From Candidatus Alistipes excrementipullorum (GTDB lineage: Bacteria; Bacteroidota; Bacteroidia; Bacteroidales; Rikenellaceae), in contig DXGW01000211.1 of the NCBI GenBank assembly GCA_019113665.1, forward strand, positions 1 to 5,886: a DNA stretch of 5,886 nt, given 5' to 3'. The notes beneath the pieces were generated by a model. The model ran no database searches and was not told where the DNA came from. It saw only the letters and a list, made by a program, of their open reading frames with translations. The translations under genes and the position numbers were made by a program. Positions 1 to 5,886 of the stretch are shown here, piece after piece. Position 1 is the first letter of the stretch; every line of letters begins with the position of its first letter.

Positions 1-501
1 CTCGTTGTCCGACGGGGATACCGACGCCGAAGTTACGACTTCGACCGAGAAGACATCTGAGGTCTTTTCGCCGGCGGCACTAACGCCGAAGGCAACGACG
101 GTATACGATGTTCCCTTGTCCAACAAACCGTACAGGAACGAATTGAAGACCTTCGTACCCGAATACACCAGATCAGGATCCGTCCAGTCGGCATCATATT
201 CATTCTCCATGTCAATCATGGCCTGTGCCACCGCGTCGAAATCGATATTGCCAGCCCCGTCGCCAAATGTGGAAACAAGATATTCCGTATCGGCCAGACC
301 AACGTAATAGCCGCCGATCTCCTCGCCGGCAACTGTCTCTACGGCAAAAGAGACGGCGCGAGTCTCCTTTACGGTCATACCGATCTCATCGGGAGCGACT
401 GTTTCGCCGCCAGGTACTGTCACACCATCTTTCGAATCACACGCCGCGAACAGAAAAGAAACGGCGGACAACGCCGCCGCGAAGTAGAGTTTTACCTTCA
501 T
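1..501 (-). CDS. Putative lipoprotein with Ig/Fn3-like beta domain (N-terminal part, cut by left edge)
   Basis: An open frame of 167 codons starts with ATG at 501-499 and runs off the left edge without a stop. Residues 1-20 form a lipoprotein signal peptide: MKVK, a hydrophobic stretch, then the lipobox LFAAC with Cys21 as the lipidated residue. The following DSKDG is charged, as is common in Bacteroidetes lipoproteins sent to the outer membrane; surface display is only an inference. Residues about 45-157 look like one beta-sandwich domain. They end in a stretch rich in alternating beta residues (GTSYTVVAFGVSAAGEKTSD, then VFSVEVVTS) that resembles the last strands of Ig or fibronectin-III-like domains found in many Bacteroidales surface lipoproteins. 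SVSPSDNE at the edge probably leads into another domain. No catalytic motif is visible. The gene has its own promoter at 565-595 and no Shine-Dalgarno sequence. The lipoprotein call is firm; function is unknown. Confidence 0.85.
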   Translation of the reverse strand, partial: MKVKLYFAAALSAVSFLFAACDSKDGVTVPGGETVAPDEIGMTVKETRAVSFAVETVAGEEIGGYYVGLADTEYLVSTFGDGAGNIDFDAVAQAMIDMENEYDADWTDPDLVYSGTKVFNSFLYGLLDKGTSYTVVAFGVSAAGEKTSDVFSVEVVTSASVSPSDNE

Positions 502-564
502 ACTCGATTAAATTAAACGTATAAACTTATATATGAATTAAGTGGTTTCACATCTGTCTGAGAG

Positions 565-595
565 CAAATATAGACATTTTTTATTACAATCCAAA
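565..595 (-). promoter_or_regulatory. Bacteroides-type promoter for the left-edge lipoprotein gene
   Basis: On the minus strand, TTTG (595-592) is followed by exactly 19 bases and then TATATTTG (572-565). This fits the known Bacteroides sigma-ABfr consensus, TTTG at -33 and TAnnTTTG at -7, at every defined base. Transcription would start near 558-560 and give a leader of about 57 bases before the ATG at 501. A second -7-like octamer, TATGTTTG (599-592), overlaps the -33 element but has no TTTG at the right distance upstream, so it is less likely to be used. Confidence 0.75.
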
Positions 596-667
596 CATAG
601 GCCCGTATACGCAAACGAGTGATTGTAAGCATTATATAGCCCGATTTGCGTTTCCGTTTACGAATAA

Positions 668-704
668 GGCCGTTCGTAATTACGATTCGTAATCACGAAC
701 GGCC
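668..704 (-). terminator. Strong hairpin, intrinsic terminator of the NamZ-like gene
   Basis: Perfect 10-base arms (GGCCGTTCGT at 668-677 and ACGAACGGCC at 695-704) extend inward by five more pairs around a 5-base loop. One position between them (678 with 694) is A/C on the plus strand but G-U in minus-strand RNA, so the minus-strand transcript folds into an unbroken 16-pair stem. It lies 28 bases beyond the stop codon of the NamZ-like gene. The run after the stem is only UUAUU, so release may be imperfect, but the stem is very stable. It also separates this gene from the lipoprotein promoter at 565-595. Confidence 0.7.
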
Positions 705-731
705 GACATATTCAAAATTATAATTTTTTAA

Positions 732-1886
732 TTATTTTTCATCATACAGCAGATACGGGCGACGACGCACCTTGAAGGCTTCGACATCGTCATGCCATAC
801 CGCACGTATCTCGTCGGCTCCACACCCCTGTTCAATCATACGGCGCACATAATCAACGCCTATGAGCTTCTCGAAAAAAGGTGTAAAGAATGCGTCTCCC
901 ATATCCAGGTCACGATAGGCGTCTATCAGATATTCGAGATTGAGTCCCTCGGAGATGATCAGTTCGTCGTCTTTGCCGCGCAGGTCGACGCCGTAGCACA
1001 ACTCACCCTTCAAAGGCGGATTCTTAGCGCCGTCACGCGGTTCGGGCGTGAACGAAAAGTCGCGGCCCGACATCTTCGGGTGGCCGTAGACCTCGAACGG
1101 GAAATCGGTACCCCGGCCAAGGCTCACGACCGTACCTTCGAAAAGGCACAGCGACGGATAGAGCAGCACGGCATGCTGCGTAGGCAGATTCGGCGACGGC
1201 GGAACCGGCAGCCGGTAACGCATCGAACGACGGTAGTTTTCGACCGGCACCACCGTCAGGTCGGCCCTCTTGGCCCACCCCTCGCCTATGGCCATACGGG
1301 CTATCTCGCCGAGGGTCATGCCATGCACAACCGGTATGGGCAACGCTCCCACACCGGACTTGTAACGCATGTCGAGCACCGGACCGTCGACATACATGCC
1401 GTTGGGATTAGGCCTGTCGAGGATCACGACGCTGCGCCCGAAATCGGCACAAGCATCGATCATGCGCAGCATCGAGATGTAGTATGTATAGAAACGCAAA
1501 CCGACGTCCTGAAGGTCGACCAACAGCACATCGAAACTGCGCATGCGTTCGTCGGAGGGTCTCAGCGTCCGCCCGTCATATAACGACCATATCGCAATCC
1601 CGGTCTTCGCATCGACGGTGCTGCCCACCTTTTCGCCGGCATCGGACGTACCGCGGAAGCCGTGTTCAGGCGACAGTATTCCCACCACGTCGACACCGCG
1701 GCGCACAAGCAGGTCCACAAGGTGCTCATCACCGGCAAGCGACGTATGGTTTGCCAGCACGGCAACCCTGCGTCCTTCGAGCAGGGGAAGGTAAACGTCG
1801 GTACGCTCGGCTCCCTCACGCAGTTCCCGCGCATGTCCGCACAATAAGGTCAGAGCCATCACTGCAATAAGTGCAAATCGTTTCAT
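732..1886 (-). CDS. namZ: Secreted DUF1343 protein, NamZ-like exo-beta-N-acetylmuramidase
   Basis: Protein of 384 residues. The NamZ family (DUF1343, CAZy GH171) removes single N-acetylmuramic acid residues from the non-reducing end of peptidoglycan fragments, for cell-wall recycling or salvage. Blocks typical of the family are seen in order: VAVLANHTSL (41-50), LSPEHGFRG (71-79, with Glu74 and His75 as plausible active-site residues), QDVGLRFYTY (126-135), DRPNPNG (157-163), PVVHGMTLGEIA (185-196), PPSPNLP (229-235) and FEGTVVSLGRGT (249-260). The length is normal for a full two-domain member. The ATG at 1886-1884 is chosen because MKRFALIAVMALTLLCGHA is a good signal peptide. An in-frame ATG at 1943 would add 19 polar residues and would put the intergenic hairpin inside the coding region. 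Periplasmic location is likely. No consensus promoter is visible just upstream, so it is probably read through from the DUF2723 gene. The family is certain; the enzyme activity is inferred from homology. Confidence 0.9.
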   Translation of the reverse strand: MKRFALIAVMALTLLCGHARELREGAERTDVYLPLLEGRRVAVLANHTSLAGDEHLVDLLVRRGVDVVGILSPEHGFRGTSDAGEKVGSTVDAKTGIAIWSLYDGRTLRPSDERMRSFDVLLVDLQDVGLRFYTYYISMLRMIDACADFGRSVVILDRPNPNGMYVDGPVLDMRYKSGVGALPIPVVHGMTLGEIARMAIGEGWAKRADLTVVPVENYRRSMRYRLPVPPSPNLPTQHAVLLYPSLCLFEGTVVSLGRGTDFPFEVYGHPKMSGRDFSFTPEPRDGAKNPPLKGELCYGVDLRGKDDELIISEGLNLEYLIDAYRDLDMGDAFFTPFFEKLIGVDYVRRMIEQGCGADEIRAVWHDDVEAFKVRRRPYLLYDEK

Positions 1887-1910
1887 CGGGTCGGATCTGT
1901 CATTATGAAA

Positions 1911-1934
1911 ACGGCCCGCCGACAGGCAGGCCGT
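1911..1934 (-). terminator. Intergenic terminator-like or attenuator hairpin
   Basis: In minus-strand RNA, ACGGCCUGCC (1934-1925) pairs with GGCGGGCCGU (1920-1911) around a UGUC loop. This gives ten pairs including one G-U, and the stem is followed at once by UUUU (1911-1908, sharing the last U of the stem). It sits between the DUF2723 stop codon and the NamZ-like start codon. On the plus strand the G-U position becomes a C/A mismatch, so the fold favours minus-strand transcripts. It could be a partial terminator that lowers NamZ expression, or a stem that stabilises the upstream mRNA end. Confidence 0.55.
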
Positions 1935-1942
1935 CATTATCA

Positions 1943-4900
1943 TTACTTTTCGTCGGACGTTCCTTCAACCGAGGTATCGCCCACCTGTATAAGGTCGGAG
2001 TCTTCAGCCCCGAACGAGCGGTAGTACTCGTTGAAATGCGACACCACATCGCTGCGTCCCGCATATGCGGCAAGATAATAGAGCTGCGACAGCGAGTCGA
2101 ACTTCTCGTCGAGAATACCCGTCACCAGATCGCCCTCGACACCGTCGAACTGGAGGTAGTACTCGATATACTCGATCAGCGTCTGGGCATAGTCCATCAG
2201 CAGTGCATCGCCCTTTTCGTTCTCGCCCATGGCGTAGTAGGCTTCGAGGAACGGATATGTATTGGCGTCGGTATAACGTATCTGCGACGGAGGCAGCACC
2301 TCGAGTCCACGGTCGAGCAGCTTCAGCGCACGCTCGTCGTCGCCGCGGCGTATGAGTTCCTTGGCCACACGGGCAAAGGCCTCGCGCGAACGCGACACGC
2401 TGAGGTTGTACTGCGTGAAGTAATCGACATAGACGCGCGGATCGGCCAGGTTACCGTAACGGAATGTCTCCATCAACAGCGGATATGCGTAGTCTGGATC
2501 GACACGGCCTATCTCCCACGACGACTTGTATGGCGTGAGAATCGGCACGAGGCGGTATGCATAACCGTCGAACTGCAGGTAGTCGAGCAGGCCGAGGTTC
2601 TGCAGCACGTAGACCTGCGTGAAGAAGATCGGGCGTTTCCAGTCGAAGTTGGCCAGCAGGTCGAGAAGCATCATTTCGGGCTTGTCGATCGAACTCTTGG
2701 CGATGTTTATGTAGACCGTATCCACCATCAGGTCGCGGTCCTCCTCCTTGACTATTCCGGAGGCTATGGCGTTGTCCTTGTTTACGGGTATGGCTATGCG
2801 GCTTGCCGGTATATAGTCGCACTTCGAACCGTCGCTGAGCGTCACCTTCGAGCGCGGGTCATCGCTCTGAATGAACGCCACCACGTCCTTTATGTCGACC
2901 GGGCGGTCGAAACGGTTGTCCACCGGCACCCAGTCGTTGACATAGTAATACTTGTCGCGCGTAAGCGAGAAGGGCACACCCGGGGCATCGTTGGCCTTGT
3001 TCTTCATCTCGTCGATGTACCACTCGCCGCCCAGGTAGCTCGAGTTCATGATACGGACATCGGGACGCACGCCGTCCACCTCCTGGTTGAACCACAGGGG
3101 GAAGGTATCGTTGTCGCCGTAGTTGATGATTATCGAGTTCGGCAGGGTCGACTGCAGGTAGTTCCAGCCCACGTCGCGCGCCATCGTACGGTGCGAGCGG
3201 TCGTGGTCGTCCCAGTTCTGGGCACAGAGGATCGTCGGCACTCCCAGGCCTATGACCGTAGCCACGGCGGCAACGGCCACGTTGTTACGCTTGAAGAGCA
3301 TCGACAGCAGGTCCTTTATGGCCATCACGCCGAGACCTATCCACATGCAGTAGGCGTAGAACGAACCGGCATAGACATAGTCGCGCTCGCGCACCTCGGC
3401 CGGCGACGAGTTGAAATAGACCACCAGGGCCACACCCATCATTATGAAGAGCCACAACACCACCGTAAAGTTGCGCGTATCGCGGTTGAGCTGGTATATG
3501 AGGCCTATGAGACCCAGCAGGAACGGCAGGAAGAAATAGGTGTTGCGGGCGCGGTTTTCGGACATTTCCTTCGGCAGGTTGTCCTGCGGCCCGAGGTAGG
3601 CCTCATCGATGAACTTTATGCCCGACAGCCAGTTGCCGTTCGAGATGGTCACGTCCGAAGCCTGTATGTCGTCCTGACGGCCCACGAAATTCCATAGGAA
3701 ATAACGCAGGTACATGTAGCTCAACTGATACGAGAAGAAATAGTTGAGGTTTTCGAGGAACGTCGGCTCCACGATTGTCTGCACGCCCGAACCGTCGTCA
3801 TAGTGCACCTTGCGGCCGAAATCGAGCACCTCGCCGCGTATCGGCCGTCCCGTATCGTCGCGCAGGATCTCGCCGTTCTCGTCACGCAGCGTCTCGACCT
3901 TGGTCCGGTAAGCCGCCCAGGGCTTATAGTCCTTTTCGGTCTTGCGGTTGTCCCACATTCGCGGGAAGAGATGCATGAACTGCGACGGGTAGGTATAGCC
4001 GTCGATCACCGAAGCCTCCTCGTAACGCTGCTTGTCGCGGTTGAAATAGTAGAACTCGCGGGCCTCGTAGCCGTCGATCGGAGCGGAATAGTATGCACCG
4101 TAAAGCAGGGGCTTGTTACCGTACTGGTCACGGTTGAGCACCGACAGCAGCGCATGCGGGTTGTCGGGATCGTTGCTGTTCATCGGAGGATCGGCCGCTG
4201 CGCGGATCGACACCGAAGCATACGACGAGAACCCGAGCAGGATCATCGTCGTCGAGAGCAGTATGGTATTCCAGATGACATGGCCCTTGCGGTGTGTGTA
4301 ATATACTCCGAAACCGAAAAGCGCGAAGATCGCGAAGACGAAGAATATCATTCCCGTATTCACCGGCAACCCCAGCGTATTGACGAAGAAGACGTCGACC
4401 ATTGCTCCGACATATACCGTGTAGGGAATGATCACGCCGTTTATCAGGCCGAGTATGACGAATGCTATGAGCGTTGCGTAGATGCACCCTTTCCACGTAA
4501 CCTTGTCGGTCTTGCGGAAGTAGTAGATGAACACCAGCGCAGGAATTGTCAGCAGGTTGAGGATATGCACGCCTATCGAGAGGCCCATGAGGTATGCGAT
4601 CAGCACGATCCAGCGCATCGAGTGCGGCGAGTCGGCCTGCTCCTCCCACTTGAGCATGAGCCACACCACCAGCGCCGTAAACATCGACGAGAGGGCGTAG
4701 ACCTCGCCTTCGTATGCCGAGAACCAGAACGTATCGGTAAAGGCGTATGCCAGGGCGCCCACAACACCGGCACCGAGAACTGCAACGGCATTTGCCGTGG
4801 TCAGCTCCTTGCCGTCACGCGTATAGAGACGGCGGGCGATGTGCGTGATCGTCCAGAAGAGGAAGAGTATGCAGAATGCGCTCGCAAAGCTGTTCATGGC

Positions 4901-5134
4901 GTTGACCATGTGGGGCACGTAGTGCGTCGACGGGGCAAAGAGCGTTGCCAGACGTGCCAGCATCATGAAGAGCGGGGCTCCGGGCGGGTGCCCGATTTCG
5001 AGCTTGTACGACGTGGCGACGAACTCGGCGCAATCCCACAAACTCGACGAAGGTTCCATCGTTACGAGGTAGACCACGGCCGCAATGGCGAAGACGACCC
5101 ACCCCGTAATATTGTTCCAGCGTTTGAAATTCAT
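1943..5134 (-). CDS. DUF2723 polytopic membrane protein, TMEM260-like GT-C candidate protein O-glycosyltransferase
   Basis: Protein of 1063 residues, the usual size for Bacteroidetes DUF2723 proteins. The family (PF11028; I recall it as CAZy GT117) includes human TMEM260, a protein O-mannosyltransferase, so lipid-linked sugar transfer to secreted proteins is the likely role; donor and targets here are unknown. Residues 11-26 form the first membrane segment. The first outer loop carries WDCAEF (33-38) and GHPPGAPL (48-55), where Asp34 and Glu37 are plausible GT-C acidic catalytic residues; YEGEVYA (141-147) follows. Seven or eight segments lie before about 310. Residues about 312-530 form a large hydrophilic insert, and four more segments lie at about 532-548, 556-574, 588-608 and 618-637, with the conserved-looking RERDYVYAGSFYAYCMWIGL between them. 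A soluble part begins with GDNDTFPLWFNQEVDGVRPD (673-692) and ends in helical, TPR-like sequence (about 912-1040). The start ATG at 5134 gives a short cytoplasmic tail. First gene of a probable two-gene unit with the NamZ-like gene. Confidence 0.9.
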   Translation of the reverse strand: MNFKRWNNITGWVVFAIAAVVYLVTMEPSSSLWDCAEFVATSYKLEIGHPPGAPLFMMLARLATLFAPSTHYVPHMVNAMNSFASAFCILFLFWTITHIARRLYTRDGKELTTANAVAVLGAGVVGALAYAFTDTFWFSAYEGEVYALSSMFTALVVWLMLKWEEQADSPHSMRWIVLIAYLMGLSIGVHILNLLTIPALVFIYYFRKTDKVTWKGCIYATLIAFVILGLINGVIIPYTVYVGAMVDVFFVNTLGLPVNTGMIFFVFAIFALFGFGVYYTHRKGHVIWNTILLSTTMILLGFSSYASVSIRAAADPPMNSNDPDNPHALLSVLNRDQYGNKPLLYGAYYSAPIDGYEAREFYYFNRDKQRYEEASVIDGYTYPSQFMHLFPRMWDNRKTEKDYKPWAAYRTKVETLRDENGEILRDDTGRPIRGEVLDFGRKVHYDDGSGVQTIVEPTFLENLNYFFSYQLSYMYLRYFLWNFVGRQDDIQASDVTISNGNWLSGIKFIDEAYLGPQDNLPKEMSENRARNTYFFLPFLLGLIGLIYQLNRDTRNFTVVLWLFIMMGVALVVYFNSSPAEVRERDYVYAGSFYAYCMWIGLGVMAIKDLLSMLFKRNNVAVAAVATVIGLGVPTILCAQNWDDHDRSHRTMARDVGWNYLQSTLPNSIIINYGDNDTFPLWFNQEVDGVRPDVRIMNSSYLGGEWYIDEMKNKANDAPGVPFSLTRDKYYYVNDWVPVDNRFDRPVDIKDVVAFIQSDDPRSKVTLSDGSKCDYIPASRIAIPVNKDNAIASGIVKEEDRDLMVDTVYINIAKSSIDKPEMMLLDLLANFDWKRPIFFTQVYVLQNLGLLDYLQFDGYAYRLVPILTPYKSSWEIGRVDPDYAYPLLMETFRYGNLADPRVYVDYFTQYNLSVSRSREAFARVAKELIRRGDDERALKLLDRGLEVLPPSQIRYTDANTYPFLEAYYAMGENEKGDALLMDYAQTLIEYIEYYLQFDGVEGDLVTGILDEKFDSLSQLYYLAAYAGRSDVVSHFNEYYRSFGAEDSDLIQVGDTSVEGTSDEK

Positions 5135-5170
5135 ATGAAGATTGTTAATCGGTCAAAAAATGTCAGAGTG

Positions 5171-5201
5171 CAAAATTAAGAATTTAACGTCAAAAGCCAT
5201 A
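5171..5201 (-). promoter_or_regulatory. Candidate promoter for the DUF2723 gene
   Basis: The minus strand reads TAATTTTG at 5178-5171, a full match to the Bacteroides -7 element TAnnTTTG. Nineteen bases upstream is TATG (5201-5198), three of four matches to the -33 TTTG. A perfect TTTG (5194-5191) is also present but only 12 bases away, which is too close. Transcription would begin near 5164 and leave a leader of about 30 bases before the ATG at 5134. The start codon has no Shine-Dalgarno sequence, as usual in this phylum. Confidence 0.5.
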
Positions 5202-5304
5202 AGTTTATTACGACAATCTTGCCGTGCCGGGCTTTTTTCTGCCGCAAAAGCGCCCGTATCGCACCATTGCGGCGGGCGGGACCAGGCAATAAACGGCGCA
5301 ACCG

Positions 5305-5336
5305 TTTGGAAATGTGAGATAAAAGATGTAAATTGC
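5305..5336 (+). promoter_or_regulatory. Weak candidate promoter for the right-edge lipoprotein gene
   Basis: TTTG (5305-5308) is followed by 20 bases and then TAAATTGC (5329-5336), which keeps TAnnTT of the Bacteroides TAnnTTTG -7 element but not its last two bases. Transcription would start near 5343 and give a leader of about 150 bases. That leader would contain the palindrome at 5349-5363 and the orphan Shine-Dalgarno sequence at 5372-5380. A nearer -7-like octamer, TATTTTTT (5402-5409), has no TTTG at the right distance. Neither is strong. Confidence 0.25.
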
Positions 5337-5494
5337 GACATAAGATACATTTCCGGCGGAAATCATTAAAGAAAGGAGGTCGCAACACAAACAGACAAAC
5401 CTATTTTTTCCGCCAACGACAATCATGACACCGATAAAACAAGCAACCCTTACCAGAGACCATTGATTCACAAAAGATTTTGCCATCAAACCAC

Positions 5495-5886
5495 ATGAAA
5501 AGGATTACAACAATATTACTGGCAGTAATCGTATCGACGACATTGGGCTCATGTTTCAAGCAGAATGCCGGATTCAGATATGTAAAATCGAAAAGCTACA
5601 TCACAAATTATCTGATGTTCAGAGAGGACTTCTCCATAATCTCATGTTCGTGCGACGTGGACGGCAACATATCGATAGGCTGCCAGCTGTGCGACGAAGT
5701 GGGACGGTATTCAGGATACAGTTACGATGACGACCCCGGCAGCATTTTCTGGAAGACCGCCGAGAAATACGGCGATACCGGATATGAAAGGTTCGGTTTG
5801 AAAGTATACATTTTCAACAGTAGCCATTTGAGCGACCCCTACATTCGGGCCGCCACAGCAAACACGATCAACCGTATCGATATAAC
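5495..5886 (+). CDS. Unrecognised putative lipoprotein with a CxC...CxxC cluster (N-terminal part, cut by right edge)
   Basis: An open frame of 130 codons starts at ATG 5495 and runs off the right edge with no stop. Residues 1-19 (MKRITTILLAVIVSTTLGS) are a lipoprotein signal peptide with lipobox LGSC, and Cys20 is the predicted lipidated residue; this fixes the start. The mature part begins FKQNAGFRYV. It then has four closely spaced cysteines, CSC at 51-53 and CQLC at 63-66, inside a stretch that looks beta-rich (DFSIISCSCDVDGNISIGC). An acidic YSYDDDPGS segment (75-83) and a mixed sequence follow. I do not recognise the family and assign no function. The cysteines could form disulfides or bind a metal in the periplasm. 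The gene points away from its left neighbour and is probably transcribed alone or with genes beyond the window. Confidence 0.8.
   Translation, partial: MKRITTILLAVIVSTTLGSCFKQNAGFRYVKSKSYITNYLMFREDFSIISCSCDVDGNISIGCQLCDEVGRYSGYSYDDDPGSIFWKTAEKYGDTGYERFGLKVYIFNSSHLSDPYIRAATANTINRIDI

Larger units (their letters stand above)
5135..5494. other. Divergent intergenic region, 360 bases, no convincing gene
   Basis: This region separates the leftward DUF2723 gene from the rightward lipoprotein gene. It holds candidate promoters for both. A GC-rich block at 5221-5280 contains three overlapping inverted repeats: CGGGC 5228-5232 with GCCCG 5252-5256, GCCGCAA 5241-5247 with TTGCGGC 5267-5273, and CGCCCG 5251-5256 with CGGGCG 5273-5278. 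A small palindrome, ATTTCC-GGC-GGAAAT, lies at 5349-5363. An orphan Shine-Dalgarno sequence lies at 5372-5380. Short open frames on the minus strand here (for example 5208-5489, 93 codons from a TTG start) lack a recognisable domain or a cleanly placed start and are judged to be chance. A small RNA or a leader structure is possible but not shown. Confidence 0.6.

Noticed and set aside
5..307. Plus-strand frames at the left edge
   Set aside because: The minus frame has an ATG, a lipobox, a beta-domain pattern and a consensus promoter; the plus frames have none of these.
610..650. CGCAAA...TTTGCG inverted repeat with a 29-base spacer
   Set aside because: Arms of six bases in AT-rich sequence are expected by chance, and no other signal accompanies them.
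792..1583. Plus-strand frame of 263 codons opposite the NamZ-like gene
   Set aside because: A shadow of the DUF1343 coding sequence, whose conserved motifs are on the minus strand.
1887..1943. Longer NamZ start at the ATG overlapping the DUF2723 stop (TAATG)
   Set aside because: The overlap is attractive, but the 19 extra residues are polar and precede a complete signal peptide, and the hairpin would then lie inside the coding sequence.
1871..3697. Long open frame (608 codons) on the plus strand, antisense to the DUF2723 gene
   Set aside because: Its translation has no family resemblance and is rich in His, Arg and Val. It mirrors a codon-biased GC-rich gene whose reverse frame happens to lack stops, while the minus frame has clear domains and membrane segments.
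3803..5179. Second long antisense frame (458 codons) on the plus strand
   Set aside because: Same explanation: the product is highly charged and of low complexity, has no domain, and runs over the start and promoter of the real gene.
5208..5489. Minus-strand 93-codon frame, with hydrophobic stretches, upstream of the DUF2723 gene
   Set aside because: It begins at a TTG, has no recognisable domain, and covers the GC-rich repeat block. Its hydrophobic parts come from AT-rich intergenic sequence. Conservation in relatives could revive it.

Overview
The window looks like chromosomal DNA from a Bacteroidales bacterium, most likely an Alistipes-like member of the Rikenellaceae. The evidence is the two main protein families (a DUF2723/TMEM260-like membrane protein and a DUF1343/NamZ-like protein, both close to Bacteroidetes versions), lipoprotein signal peptides of Bacteroidetes style, start codons without Shine-Dalgarno sequences, promoters of the TTTG / TAnnTTTG type, and fairly GC-rich genes separated by AT-rich gaps. 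The genus is an inference.

Layout from left to right. (1) Positions 1-501, minus strand: the first 167 codons of a putative lipoprotein with an Ig/Fn3-like beta domain, cut by the left edge. (2) Positions 502-731: a gap holding a near-perfect Bacteroides-type promoter for that lipoprotein and a strong hairpin that ends the next transcription unit. (3) Positions 732-1886, minus strand: a secreted DUF1343 protein, the NamZ exo-beta-N-acetylmuramidase family (peptidoglycan sugar recycling). (4) Positions 1887-1942: a 56-base gap with a terminator-like hairpin followed by four U residues. (5) Positions 1943-5134, minus strand: a 1063-residue DUF2723 polytopic membrane protein, a GT-C-type candidate protein O-glycosyltransferase with a periplasmic and TPR-like C-terminal part. 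(6) Positions 5135-5494: a 360-base divergent intergenic region with candidate promoters, inverted repeats and an orphan perfect Shine-Dalgarno sequence. (7) Positions 5495-5886, plus strand: the start of an unrecognised lipoprotein with a CxC...CxxC cysteine cluster, cut by the right edge.

The DUF2723 and NamZ-like genes probably form a two-gene unit read leftwards from about position 5165 to the hairpin at 668-704. NamZ has no visible promoter of its own, so its output would depend on read-through of the hairpin between the two genes. Both products act outside the cytoplasm (envelope glycosylation and cell-wall sugar release). The two edge lipoproteins have separate transcription. I see no mobile element, CRISPR array, tRNA or rRNA. 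The window is mostly ordinary envelope-biogenesis genes. The items most worth checking are the intergenic hairpin, the divergent region and the cysteine-rich lipoprotein.
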